A DNA stretch of 64,000 bases from Orientallactaga sibirica (lineage: Eukaryota > Chordata > Mammalia > Rodentia > Dipodidae), in the NCBI GenBank assembly GCA_036365145.1, contig JAEOAD010000015.1, positions 15,183,501 through 15,247,500 of the forward strand, given 5' to 3'. The translations under genes and the position numbers were made by a program. Of this stretch, positions 54,013 through 64,000 are shown one piece after another (position 1 is the stretch's first letter; every line of letters starts with the position of its first letter). The notes beneath the pieces are model-generated. The model was not told the DNA's origin and did no database searches. It saw nothing but the letters and a program-made list of their open reading frames with translations.

Positions 54013-54984
54013 AAAGGCACATCTACTACTTTCCTCCCTGAAAATGTAATTAATTGATTGATCATATCATTTCCCAGCAACTAGTGAGCTGTCCAATGGA
54101 ATTCTGACACTCTTTTCCAATGGAAAGGAGTAAGAAGTTTCGTTAATTAATTAATGAGTGAGTGAGTGAGTGAGCGCATGAGTCAAAGGCTCACAACCTT
54201 TTTCACTTTTGACCTTTCTCCCCACATCAAATGTGTCACCAAGCCTGGTTGGTCCTGCCTTGGATAAGCCCTCCATGTCCTGCTGCCTCACACCAGGCAG
54301 TCCACAGCCTCACAACCTCAGAGCATGAATGAGAAGCTGCTCCCTTCTTCCAGAATACTTCATTACTCCCTATTACCTACCTGGTTAAAAGAGAAAGAAA
54401 GTGAACTTTTCACCTTAGTTTTCTAGGCCCTTGCTAACGTTCGTACTTCTAGCCTCCCACTTCTCCATTCCATGAACCCTAAACTTCAGCTAAGGGTCCT
54501 GTACACACAGCTTCCCAGCTTTTTGGTGGTTTTTCTTTAGCCTGGAACAATGTCCTTTCTCTTTCTAAGCACTTTCTCAGATGCCACCATCTTTCCAGGC
54601 TCACTTCAAAGACTCCATCTTCCTTGTACCTCATCCTTCCCCTCAGTGTAGCTCCCTTCAGCTCCACAAATCCTTTCCCACGCTCATCCCTCCCTCCACA
54701 AGAGACAAGAGATTCCAAGGTGAATAGGTCACTCTTGAACTGAACTGGACAGCATCCGCTTGGAGGGGGAGGGTGTCACTGCCTCTTCTTGCTTATAGGC
54801 CACCATTCAACATCCTGCATAGGTGTGAGCTAGCCAGCCCACAGTCATACTGGCCTTGTCACCCACCCATGACTGTTCCTAAACAAAAACTCCAACTCCA
54901 AGATATCAGATGTCTGAATATGGCCATTTGTATGTACTGAATGCCTAGAAGCTGCCAGGGGCCAAACAATCCATGCCACACACT
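54013..54984. other. Unique sequence with a small (GAGT)n and an L2-like piece
   Basis: (GAGT)n lies at 54155-54177. 'agcctggaacaatgtccttt' with 'actttctcagatgccaccat' near 54540-54640 resembles L2. No gene is seen. Confidence 0.5.
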
Positions 54985-55123
54985 TGTTTTTTCTTCTTGT
55001 ATGTGTGTGTACATGTTTGTATGTTTGTGAGCATACATGTGTCTGCAGATGCACATACATGTGTGTGCACATGAGTGTGGAAGTCAGAGGTTGACTTTGT
55101 GCGTCCTATTCAATTGCTGTCCA

Positions 55124-55156
<33 letters not shown>

Positions 55157-55358
55157 AGGCAGGGTCCCTCCCTGAACCTGGAGCTCAGAGTTGCAGTTGG
55201 ACTAGCAGGCCAGTGAGCCTCAGGGATTGCCTGTCTCTAGTCACCCAGTGATGGGATTCCAGGTTCGCACAACGTATTTGACATGATTTTGGGGAATCTG
55301 AACTTAGACTCTCGAGCTTACGTGGCAAGCACTTTTCCCACTGAGCCAAGTCCCATAT
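54985..55358 (-). mobile_element. RSINE1/B4-like SINE (minus) with a long T-run
   Basis: TG-rich tail, 'tggaagtcagaggttgactt', poly-T at 55127-55155, 'gaggcagggtccctccctga' and 'actgagccaagtccc'. Confidence 0.78.
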
Positions 55359-55799
55359 GAGAAGAGACCCTATCCCTATGCTACAGGTGACAAACCTTAG
55401 GAGCAGAGAGCTAGCAGACCGGACTAATGTCATGCAGGATCTACTGTTGTTACAATGGGCTAGCCTCATCCAAGATCAAACAGAGACCTTGGTTTGACTG
55501 AAGTCACGGGGTAGACTTGCTCAGGGTGTCCTTAGGAGAAGGTATTTGGCTGTTCAAGGACAGCACCAACCCAGGTAAATGCCCTGAGGTCACTCTGGCC
55601 CTTGGGGACTGCTCCATTCTTACAACTAAACCTGGGTGGCAGGCGGCTCATGCCGTGTGTATGAAATATACATCACGCATCTTCTCCAAAGCCCCACATG
55701 CAGCCAGGGCGAGTGGAGCCTTCTGGAGCCGTGTACAACTTTTCATTTCCCATATCAATCATGAGAACAAGTTGAAGTTCAGATAAAGGCAGCTTGGTT
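55359..55799. other. Unique non-coding sequence
   Basis: Nothing is recognised with confidence. Confidence 0.45.
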
Positions 55800-56265
55800 T
55801 CCCCTAATTGTTCTGGATTTAGACTGACTGTTTGCACTGCAGACTGCGGCCACTGGGTTCCCGGCGGGGGGCTGTGGCCGGCTCTTTCTCTAACAAACCC
55901 GTGTTCATGCGTCCATTCAGATCCATCACCCTGAGATAAACTGTGAATATTGCCCTTTGTCGCCGCTGCATTCTTCCCGGCATTGTGGGGGCACTATTTA
56001 CGGATTTAAAGGTTCATTTGCACAATTCTTTTGTCAGCAGCACAGGCTCAGAATGGCAAAGCAAGGGCTACCTCTCTTTTCTGGGTTACTGCCCCGAGCT
56101 CTCCCTGAGCAGAATGGACATGCCTGCCCTGGACTTAGCGTGAAGAATGTCAATGCGAAAATTACATTTTTTAAATGACCTGTCTGCTTCCGTGGCCAGG
56201 GAGGTCAACGGTTCACAAAGGGTGGTATTTACGTATTGCCACCCACCCCTAGGATGGTGTTCACA
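55800..56265. promoter_or_regulatory. CpG-retaining candidate conserved element
   Basis: A repeat-free block with retained CpGs at its start ('gactgcggccactgggttcc', 'tgtcgccgctgcattcttcc') and AT-rich words later ('aatgcgaaaattacattttt'). The mix of CpGs and TAAA words without coding structure resembles known mammalian conserved non-coding elements. The call rests on composition only. Confidence 0.42.
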
Positions 56266-57160
56266 GGCACACAGCCTTTGAAAAAGAGCCCAGGGTAAAA
56301 TATGGTAAGTGGCACGAAGTGGCATCTTGATTGTGTCCTGCGTGGACAGCCTCATGTTGTAGGTCTTGTGCCTCTTTCTTAAGCCTCTTTCTTGCACGTT
56401 GATGTTCTTAGTCCTATTTTGCAGAGGAGAAAACTGAGGCTCAGAGGATTTAAGAAATTGAGTGGCAGAGTAAAACTTCCAACCCAAGGATTTCTGCCTC
56501 CAGTCTCTGGGTTTCTGCCCCGTACCTGCTGTTCTCTAAGGTCAGTTGATCAGAGAACCCAGGACGGGCTTCTGAATAAAGCACCAGAAACAATGCAACA
56601 TGGAGATGCGTGTGGCCCGCTAGCAGAGAGTAGAAATGCACTTTTGTCTCTGTGAATCCTGCAGGTCTGGGACCGCCCTCAGGAACTCCTCTTCTGGGAT
56701 CCTGCCCAGATTTCACTGCTTGGGTCAGCCCTGGAATGGCATCCTCCCACCCCCCACCCCCCCCATCCCCGCCCCACACACACACTTGGAGGCAACTTCT
56801 AATTACCAGCTCTATCCACTTCCTCCTAGATTGCAGGCCCCCTGAGGGAAGGACTCAGTTGTTTTTTTTTTTTTCCTGTCTGAGTCTCCAGTGGCCAGCC
56901 ACTACATGTAACATACCCCACACACCCACACACGTACACACAATTTACCAAAGATGAATGTATGGATGACTTTTGTGCAATCTAAGAGATGCACCGTATG
57001 GAAATCGCACTGAGAAAAATAAATATTCTGCACTCATGTTCATAAGTTCTGCAGCTCTGCTGGAAGAGATCAGAATGAACTAGATAGAAGATAAAAACCA
57101 TTCCACAGGCTCACTTGCATGAGATGGAATGGAGAAACAATTTGAATGGCAGACGTGGCA
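56266..57160. other. Unique sequence with a reverse MIR piece
   Basis: 'tattttgcagaggagaaaac', 'tgaggctcagaggatttaag' at 56412-56455 is a clear MIR fragment in minus orientation. C-rich and CA-rich low-complexity DNA follows at 56745-56790 and 56910-56945. Confidence 0.6.
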
Positions 57161-57162
57161 AG

Positions 57163-57792
57163 GCCGGAGCGATGGCTCAGAGGTTAAGTGTGTTTCCTGC
57201 ACAAACCTAAGTGTGTGAGACTGCCAGAGTTCAAATCTCCAGACCTCAAGTAACCAGTTGGGCATGGCCACACACACCTGTAACCACAGTCCTTCCTGCA
57301 GGATAGCCAAGAATTGCCAGACCCCCACAAGCTCCAGAATCAGTAAAGAAACTGGCAGAAAGGAGATGGAACTTGACACCCAAGGTTTAATTCAGCTCTC
57401 TGGAGGTGAGCAGCACCCCCACTCCCACCACAGGTGAAGTATGGGGTCCTACAACACACCACATGCATACTGCACTACACCACGTGCACGCATGTACAAA
57501 AGAGGGGAAAAAGAAGCTTTCATTCAGAACTCACAAAGTGTTAGTCTGTTTTATAGTTTCAAATATAGTTTTATAGTTTAAAATTGAGAGAAACAGGAGA
57601 ATCACCTGGAAGCTAGTGAGCCTGGCAAATACAGTGAACAACGTGAACAAGAGATCCTGTCTCAAACAAAGCGGAAGGCAAGAACCATCACTTGAAGTTG
57701 TCCTCGCTCCTCCAAACACTCTCCGTGGCATGCCTGTGCCTGCGAATGCACACGCATATCATCCACACAAATTAATCAATTAAAAACTGGCT
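57163..57792 (+). mobile_element. Two RSINE1/B4-like copies (plus)
   Basis: The first (57163-57510) has 'gccggagcgatggctcagag', 'caccaca'-rich and CA-rich ends. The second (57590-57792) keeps 'agagatcctgtctcaaacaa' and 'gaagttgtcctcgctcctcc'. Confidence 0.68.
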
Positions 57793-57974
57793 ATTATCTC
57801 TTGTGAAACCATCACAAACTTTCTGTCACTCACAGTATAGCCTATGTCCTTTGGCTATCCCTCCTTCAGGACAGTGAGTAGAGGAAAGGCAAAGGGACAA
57901 GTAATGAAAGACAGTGAGGTGAGAGAGTGTGGAGGTTTGGAAGTGGTGAACGTGGAAGATTTAGTTAGTTTGTC

Positions 57975-58132
57975 TGTTTGTCTATTTGTTTTTTTGAAGC
58001 AGTGTTTATCTCTAGCCCAAGCTGACCTGGAACTCACTCTGTAGCCCAAACTGGCCTTGAACTCATAGTGATCTTCTTACCTCAGCCTCTTGAGTGCTGG
58101 GATTACAGACATGAACCACTATACCTGGTTTA
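57975..58132 (-). mobile_element. B1 SINE (minus)
   Basis: 'tttttttgaagcagtgttta', 'ctgacctggaactcactctg' and 'gtgctgggattacagacatg' in reverse order. Confidence 0.88.
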
Positions 58133-58718
58133 GAAGGTTTTTTTTTTTTGTTTGTTTGGTTTTTTTTTTTTTTAAGGCTGGAACACAGAAATTATATTTG
58201 TTGCTTTGTGATAAATGGCTGCTATCTCTCCCTATAGTCTCAGTGAATTTTGAAATGAAGAATACAGAACCAGATTGCATAATCAAGTAATGAATTCAAT
58301 GCTAACTAAATGCAAAGAGTATTTTTAGGATGGTGTTATTGCTCCTGAACAAAGATTAAGAGTAAGTGATGTTCTTAAATGTTGTTTTCAGATAGATGTG
58401 GGGTCCATGCTCTGGCCTAAAATACAGCATCTGCTCCATGCACCGGCAGCGTGCTGGGTATTTCATAGTACACAGGAAATACATCATGTCCTCTGTTCCA
58501 GTCATCCACTTCCAAGAAGATGCCAAACCTGAAATATAGACATGGCTCTGTGCAGAAAGATGTGCATCACAATGTTTTATAAGCAAATACAGAGACACAT
58601 ACATTGAAAGTTGATTGCATGGGTTTATTAATATGGAATGGCTCCATAAATATATCATTGCTGTGACGTCAATTAGAGACTCAGAATTTAAAAAAAAAAA
58701 AACAACTCAGAAAAAGGC
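58133..58718. other. Unique non-coding sequence
   Basis: T-runs occur at 58140-58172 and the rest is AT-rich. No gene is seen. Confidence 0.5.
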
Positions 58719-58719
58719 T

Positions 58720-59035
58720 TGGAGAGATGGCTCAGTCAGAAAAGTGCTTGCCATGCAAGCTTAAGGATCTGAGTTCCAAGCCTCAGCACCCATGTCAAAG
58801 CCAGGTACAGCTGTGTGCGCCAGTACTCCCAGTGCTGGGGACATGGAAACTGGAAAATCTCTAGGGCTTGGTAGCTAGGGAGTCTAGTTGAATTGGTGAA
58901 CTCTAGTTTCAGTGTGGGACCCTGTCTGAAAAAATAAAGCATAGAGCAATTGTGGAAGACACCTAACACTCACATGTGCACATTTATTGCCCTCCCCCCA
59001 CACACCTGTTCACACACATAGAAACATATATATAT
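58720..59035 (+). mobile_element. RSINE1/B4-like SINE (plus)
   Basis: 'ggagagatggctcagtcaga', 'ccagtactcccagtgctggg', 'ttgaattggtgaactctagt', 'tgtgggaccctgtctgaaaa' and a CA-rich tail. Confidence 0.82.
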
Positions 59036-59196
59036 GCAAAAAAGAAAGATTAAAGAAGGAAAGAGAGTAAGACAGAAACAAGGAACAAATGAAGAAAAGA
59101 AGGAAGGGAGGGAGAAAGGAAGGAAGGAAGGAAGGAAGGAAGGAAGGAAGGAAGGAAGGAAGGGGAGGAAGGAGGGAAGGAAGGAAGGGAGGAATC
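59036..59196. repeat. (GGAA)n polypurine tract
   Basis: Nearly pure A/G sequence with about 15 GGAA repeats at 59112-59162. It probably grew from the preceding SINE tail. Confidence 0.9.
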
Positions 59197-59329
59197 TCCG
59201 ACTATATATGCAAGGCCCTCTGTTCTGTTCTTAACACCATACCCAAAAACCCTCAGAAAACATTTTATAATCTCAATTTCATAAACCAAATCATGGACAA
59301 ATACATTGGAAAAACATTGGAAGATACTT

Positions 59330-59490
59330 TATGAACACCTCCATACATATAGACAATACATCATAATCATAATCCTCTTCTACCACTTTCCCTTCCCCTT
59401 TCCTATCCCTCCTCCACTGAATCCCTTCTTTTTCCAACTAGTCTCTTGAAAGAGAATTTGAAGCATTGTTGTCACTGACATTGATTACCT
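59330..59490 (-). mobile_element. L1 3'-end fragment, diverged (minus)
   Basis: 'catagacaatacatcataat', 'cccttcccctttcctatccc' and 'ccaactagtctcttgaaaga' resemble the L1 3'-UTR copies elsewhere in the window, with more changes. Confidence 0.55.
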
Positions 59491-59588
59491 TCTGTGATGG
59501 AGGAACTCACTCTTTATTACAGCTCCATAAATTGTCATTGTACTCATTATTTTGGTTTATGCAGTGCATGTTACAAAATACTTTTATT

Positions 59589-59730
59589 AGCCAGACTTGG
59601 TGGCACACTTCTTTAATCCCAGCACCTGGGAGGCAGAGGTAGGAGGATCACTGTGAGTCTGAGGCCACCCTGAGACTACACAGTGGATTCCAGGTCAACC
59701 TGGGCTACCTCAAAAAACCAAAAGAAATAT
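59589..59730 (+). mobile_element. B1 SINE (plus)
   Basis: 'agccagacttggtggcacac', 'cacctgggaggcagaggtag' and 'ccaggtcaacctgggctacc'. Confidence 0.9.
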
Positions 59731-59740
59731 ATATATTTAA

Positions 59741-59893
59741 CCAGGTGTAGTGGCACACACCTTTAATCCCAGAACTTGGGCAGCAGAGGTAAGAGGATTT
59801 CTGTGAGTTAGAGGCCAGCCTGAGACTACATAGTGAATTCCAGGTCTGCCTGGGTTAGATCAAAACCCTACTTTGAAAAACCAAAAGAAAAAA
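59741..59893 (+). mobile_element. B1 SINE (plus)
   Basis: 'accaggtgtagtggcacaca', 'agaacttgggcagcagaggt' and 'cagcctgagactacatagtg'. Confidence 0.9.
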
Positions 59894-60092
59894 AATTTTT
59901 TTTAATTTATTTGAGAGAGTGTGTGTGATAGGGTATAAGCATGCATAGGTCTCTTGCCGCTGCAAACAAATTCCAGATGTATGCCCCACTTTGTGCATCT
60001 GGCTTTACTTGAATACTAGAGAATCAAACTTGAGCCTTCAGGCTTTGCAAGCAAGTGCCTTTAGCCCCTGAGACATCTCCCCAGCCCTGTTC
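59894..60092 (-). mobile_element. DIP-like SINE (minus)
   Basis: Reversed tail, GA-poor tract, 'tttgtgcatctggctttact' and 'ccctgagacatctccccagc'. It directly follows the tail of a B1. Confidence 0.88.
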
Positions 60093-60605
60093 AATACATT
60101 TTTTAATGAACATCTCCGATGTTCAAGACACCATGCTGGTTGCTGATGAGGCTGCCTGGGGAACTTTCTGAGTGGTGGGCAGGGAAGGGTACACAGAACC
60201 AGTCAGAGTAGTGTGGGGGGAATGCTGGAACACAGGAGGTCAGAGAGCTCTGTTGAGCATAATGGAGAGGTCAAATGTTTAATGAGCTCCTAGAAGGGGT
60301 CAGGAATATTCCCCAAGTCTAGGATGCTTGAGTTGAGCTCAAATAATGAGTAGGGGTCCCCAGTACCATGATATTTAATGCTATGACTTTTTCAGCTTTC
60401 CTTCCATGCCACCCACAAGACTGGAGATTCCAGACCTCTGGGTTTTTTATGGAGGACTTAGAATTACAGAAGAGAGGGTTCACCTTAACCCTGGATCCAG
60501 GAGAAGGTTCTGGTGACTGCTAACTGTGAAGCGGCTTTCTGACCCTGTCACAAACACCTGAGACAATAAAAAGGAAGATTCATCTGGACTCATGGTTTTG
60601 AAGGC
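60093..60605. other. Unique non-coding sequence
   Basis: Nothing is recognised. Confidence 0.5.
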
Positions 60606-60607
60606 TT

Positions 60608-60780
60608 CTTTTTTGATGTTTGTGCGTGCCATGTGTGTATGTATGTATGTCATATGCTCGTGCTTCATGTGGGCATGTGGGTGCACATGCATATATGTAT
60701 AGCCAGAGGCTGATGTAGGAAGTCTTCCTCAATCAGTCACCACCTTACACTTTAAGACAGGGCCTCCCACTGTACCTAGA

Positions 60781-60828
<48 letters not shown>

Positions 60829-61281
60829 TTTTTATTTTGGAGAGAGTCACAGAGAGAGAGGGAGAGGAAGACAGATAGAGATGGGCACGCCAGCAGCCTC
60901 TCAGCCACTGTGAAGGAAATCCAGATGTGTTCGCCCCCTTGTGGGAAAGTGGGGCATTGCACCCTTCTGTCACTGCATCTGGCTAAACTTGGGACCTGGA
61001 GATTGGAACCGCTGGAGATTGGAACCAGCGTTCCTAGGCTTAGGATGCAGGCGCCTTAACCGCTAAGCCATCTCTCCAGCCCTGTACCTAGATCTCCTAA
61101 TTGAGCTAGAGTAGGCAGCAAGCCCTAGGGATCCACTGTCCCAGCCTTACTAGTGCCAGGGTTATAAGAATGCACCGGCATTCTAATGCCTAGCATTTTA
61201 CGTGGGTGCTGGGGATTTAGACTCAGGCCTCATGCTTGCCCAACAAGTACTTCACCCACTGAACCATCTGCCCAGCCCTGT
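60608..61281 (-). mobile_element. RSINE1/B4-like SINE (minus), split by a DIP
   Basis: The left arm (60608-60781) is TG-rich with 'tagccagaggctgatgtagg' and 'aagacagggcctcccactgt'. The right arm (61082-61281) has 'tgccagggttataagaatgc' and 'cactgaaccatctgcccagcc'. Confidence 0.82.
60782..61081 (-). mobile_element. DIP-like SINE (minus) nested, with a 12-bp TSD
   Basis: It ends 'aaccgctaagccatctctcc', very close to consensus. CTGTACCTAGAT is repeated exactly at 60770-60781 and 61082-61093. The left end has (TC)n next to the reversed A-rich tail, and a 16-bp segment 'ctggagattggaacc(g/a)' is duplicated at 60997-61028. Confidence 0.92.
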
Positions 61282-62102
61282 TTTTAAAAGTTATATTCTG
61301 TTGCTCTGTGCCTGCAGCAGTTCATGCTGACAGAAATGTATGGTGAGCCAAACCTCTCGCCTCATGATGAGGAAGCTAAGAAAGGAAGGGAGCAGAGTTC
61401 CAAAGCACCCTTGGAGTCCATGCCTTCACTGTCCTGAAGACCTCCCTCTAGGCTTCTTCTCCTGAGGTTCTACCACCTCCAAGAACACGCAGGCTGAGGA
61501 CTAAGCCTCTAACCCATGGGCTTTGGTGGGACAGCCCAGCCAGGGCGACCGCCTCTTAATCACATCATCCACCCATCCAAGAGTTCAGGCCCCACACAAA
61601 CACGGTGCAGCCCTACCTCAGCCAAGGTATTCGCTCAGGAATGGGCAGTGCTTACCAGCAGGACCTAAATGAAGACGTGCCATAGCTGAGAATGAATGTT
61701 TTTTTTAAGTGCTATTGCAATCCAGCCACTATTTTCCTGGGCAGAAGAAAAAGTAAATGTTATTCCTAAAAGATTTCAGCAGCCATCTTGTCTCCCTCCG
61801 TAAGGTAAATCCACACAGAAACGCATGGCTTGAAGATGGAAGAAAACTGGGTGAGTTTCCGAGTCCATACTACGAAGTCCTCATGGTTCTTATTCTAAGC
61901 ACCATGGGTCATGACTGAAGGGGGTTAAAAAGAGGTGTGACTTCAATTTAAATGCTCTTAAAAGAATGCTCTGACTGGTTATGATTTAAAACTGGATTTG
62001 GAGGTGGGGCAAGAGATTGCTGAAAGTAGCAAGTAAAAATAACTGCAGAAATGTTAGAAATAGGAAGAAAAGTTCCAGAGATAAGAAATCTGTCAAAATA
62101 TA
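61282..62102. other. Unique region, no gene seen
   Basis: About 0.8 kb without recognised repeats. Confidence 0.5.
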
Positions 62103-62103
62103 G

Positions 62104-62460
62104 TCACGGGGTTGGGGAGGTGAATCAGCAGGTAAAATACTTGCTGTCCAGGCATAAGGTCGTAATTCGGATCCCCATGGTCCACATAGAAGCTGGGTGT
62201 GTGGGTACGTGCCACTAATCCCAGCATGGGTCAGGCAGAGATGGAAGGATCCCTGGGACTATTTTGGTCAAATCAGTGAGTTCTGGGTTCAGTGAGAAAC
62301 TCAGTCTGAAAAGATAAAATGGAGAGTGGATTGAGGAAGACACCTAATATAAACTCTGGTTTACACACATGTGGGACATGTGCACACATGCCTGCATACA
62401 CATGTGTTCCCACACGTATTAACACACATATATCCACACCACATACACATACAACAAAAT
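62104..62460 (+). mobile_element. RSINE1/B4-like SINE (plus)
   Basis: 'ggttggggaggtgaatcagc', 'gctgggtgtgtgggtacgtg', 'aaggatccctgggactattt', 'agtgagaaactcagtctgaa' and a CA-rich tail. Confidence 0.8.
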
Positions 62461-62464
62461 TAAT

Positions 62465-62800
62465 ATTAATCCCATTGTGTCTGCAAATCCCATGTCTATG
62501 GATTCAACCAAGTGCAGATGAAAATATTTGAAAAATATTACAATAGTGCTGAATATGAACAGACTATTTTCCCTGTCATTCTTTTCACTAAGCAATATAG
62601 TGTAACAACTATTTACATAGCATTTATGCTATGGAATGTATTATAAATAATCTAGAGATGAATGAAAGCATACAGGAGGATTATGTAGATTATATGCAAA
62701 TACTGGGCCATTTTATATGACGGACTTGAGCATCAGAGGATTTCAGTGTTTTAGGGATTCTGAAACCAATTTCCCAGATACAGAGGGTGGCTGTAATGGG
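62465..62800 (-). mobile_element. TcMar-Tigger DNA transposon fossil (MER2-like, minus)
   Basis: 'tatggattcaaccaagtgca', 'agtgtaacaactatttacat', 'agcatttatgctatggaatg', 'taatctagagatgaatgaaa', 'gcaaatactgggccatttta' and 'tgaaaccaatttcccagata' follow the MER2 consensus in reverse, ending 'gggtggctgta' at the terminal repeat. It is non-autonomous and has no transposase. Confidence 0.85.
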
Positions 62801-63134
62801 ACTTGTTGATTGGATGAGAAAGGCAGAGAAAGAAGTAAAAGAAGGTGTTAATGATGACCCTCCTGGAGAGTGAAGGCTTTCATTGTTCAGTACCTGATGG
62901 AGACACTCACTAAGAGGTATAAACACCAGAAAGACCTGGTTTAGAGGAAACATTGCTGCGTTCTATGTGGAACATGCTGTGTATTGTGTTTGTGGTACTC
63001 TAGTGGAGATGTCACATGAGTGGCTAAATTCATAGGGATTGAAGCTTAGCAAGTCATCAGTGTCCAGGTGGAACCTAGAAACAGAGTTGTGGACAAGATG
63101 ACTTGGTAAGGAGACGAGATCCGGGGATTAAGTA
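62801..63134. other. Unique non-coding sequence
   Basis: Nothing is recognised. Confidence 0.45.
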
Positions 63135-63622
63135 AAAACATGCAACATATTTTGCATGTGTATGTGTACGGTGTATATGCATGTCCATCTGTGTGTGGGC
63201 GTACATGTATGTGGGTGTGTAGAGGGTGGAGGACAACCTTTGATATTGGTCCTCAGGAATATGATCCACCTCTTGTCTTTTTAGCCTTAGATGTGTGTGG
63301 GCATGCCAGGACCTCTTGCCATTGTAAACAAACTCCAGATGAATGTAGAACTTTTTGCATGTGGGGAATTAAATCTGAACCACAAGCAAGAGCCCTAACC
63401 ACTGACCTCTCTCCCTAGCCTGCCACCTCTTTTTAAGACACAGGTCTCTCATTGGCCTAGAGCTCACTGATTAGGCTGGGCTACCAGTCCAGAGAGCTCC
63501 AACACCGGGATTACAGCACATACCACCACAACTGGCTTGTACATGGATTCAGGAGATCAAACTCAGGTCCTGATGCTTGCAAGGCAAGAACTTTGCCAAC
63601 AGAGCCACCTATCTGGCTCCTG
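63135..63622 (-). mobile_element. RSINE1/B4-like SINE (minus), split by a DIP
   Basis: A TG-rich left arm with 'gtagagggtggaggacaacc', and a right arm with 'aagacacaggtctctcattg' and 'acagagccacctatctggc'. Confidence 0.8.
63277..63421 (-). mobile_element. 3'-truncated-looking DIP-like SINE (minus), nested
   Basis: 'gtgggcatgccaggacctct', 'aaactccagatgaatgtaga' and 'accactgacctctctcccta'. CCACCTCTT occurs on both sides as the likely target duplication. The GA tract and A-rich tail are absent. Confidence 0.78.
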
Positions 63623-63649
63623 GAACACAGCATTTACTAGCAGGCTTGG

Positions 63650-63787
63650 ATACAGGCGTGATGGTTTGTACCTGTAATCCCAGCATTCGGAAAGCTGAGG
63701 CAGGAGGAATGCTGGGAGTGTGAGGCCATTCTAGTCTCTGTAGTGAATTCCAAGCCACCCAGAGCTACAGAGTCAAATCCCCATCTC
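63650..63787 (+). mobile_element. B1 SINE, older (plus)
   Basis: 'acaggcgtgatggtttgtac', 'ctgtaatcccagcattcgga' and 'aagctgaggcaggaggaatg'. Confidence 0.85.
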
Positions 63788-63801
63788 AAAACAAAAGAGC
63801 A

Positions 63802-63963
63802 GGAAGCCAGGCGTGGTGGCGCACACCTTTAATCCCAGCACTCAGGAGGCAGAGGTAGGAGGATTGCCGTGAGTTTGAGGCCATCTTGGGACTACATAGG
63901 GAATTCCAGGTCAGCCTGGGCTACACTGAGACCCTACCTCGAAAAACTAAAACAAAAAACAAA
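63802..63963 (+). mobile_element. B1 SINE, young (plus)
   Basis: The copy keeps CpGs near its start ('gccaggcgtggtggcgcaca') and is the closest to a consensus B1 in the window. AAAACAAAAGAGCA is duplicated exactly at 63788-63801 and 63964-63977. Confidence 0.95.
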
Positions 63964-64000
63964 AAAACAAAAGAGCAAGGCTTGAGGAAACATGAAGGAA

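Overview
This window looks like an intergenic or deep-intronic piece of a rodent nuclear genome. I could support no intact protein-coding gene, rRNA gene or tRNA gene. The rodent call rests on B1 (7SL-derived) SINEs, ID-like and ID-B1 composite SINEs, MaLR (MT/ORR1-like) LTRs and rodent-type L1 3' ends. The commonest young element is a tRNA-derived B2-superfamily SINE: an A box of the type 'gagatggcttagcggttaa', a B box 'ggttcgattcc', the core 'gccagatgcacaaggtggc', a (TC)n tract and an AATAAA-rich tail. This fits the DIP family described from jerboas, so a dipodid such as Jaculus is my best guess. That species-level call is inference.

Layout. 0-8.6 kb: unique sequence, a 1.1 kb minisatellite with a 15-bp unit, L1 3' ends, DIP and composite SINEs, a second degenerate tandem repeat, and a MaLR LTR split by a DIP. 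8.6-17.3 kb: mostly unique DNA with DIP copies, an L1 fossil and two MaLR LTRs. 17.3-18.4 kb: three long tandem units, the third split by a 379-bp solo ERV LTR with a 6-bp target duplication. 18.4-32 kb: MaLR LTRs, composite SINEs, an L1 3' end, DNA-transposon fossils and purine tracts. 32.4-36 kb: an ID-B1 SINE carrying a 35-bp copy of the 5' end of U2 snRNA, then two unique blocks resembling conserved non-coding DNA. 36-45.5 kb: a 24-bp perfect palindrome, an AT-rich block with TAATTA-type sites, a processed RPL28 pseudogene, and MaLR and ERVL LTRs. 45.5-48 kb: a second solo LTR of the 17.7 kb family on the opposite strand, beside an L1 fossil cut up by later insertions. 48-64 kb: unique DNA with two CpG-retaining blocks (53.1-53.8 and 55.8-56.3 kb), then dense SINEs, a Tigger-type DNA transposon and a young B1 at the right edge.

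No genes act together here. What the window records is the order of insertions: ancient MIR/L2/DNA transposons, then old L1 and MaLR/ERVL, then composite SINEs, then DIP, L1 and B1. The unique blocks could hold regulatory elements of a gene outside the window, but I cannot name it. Long open frames in the minisatellite and microsatellites are by-products of repeat periods, not genes. I found no undescribed biological system. Family names come from recalled consensus sequences, and element edges are usually accurate to about 10-20 bases.
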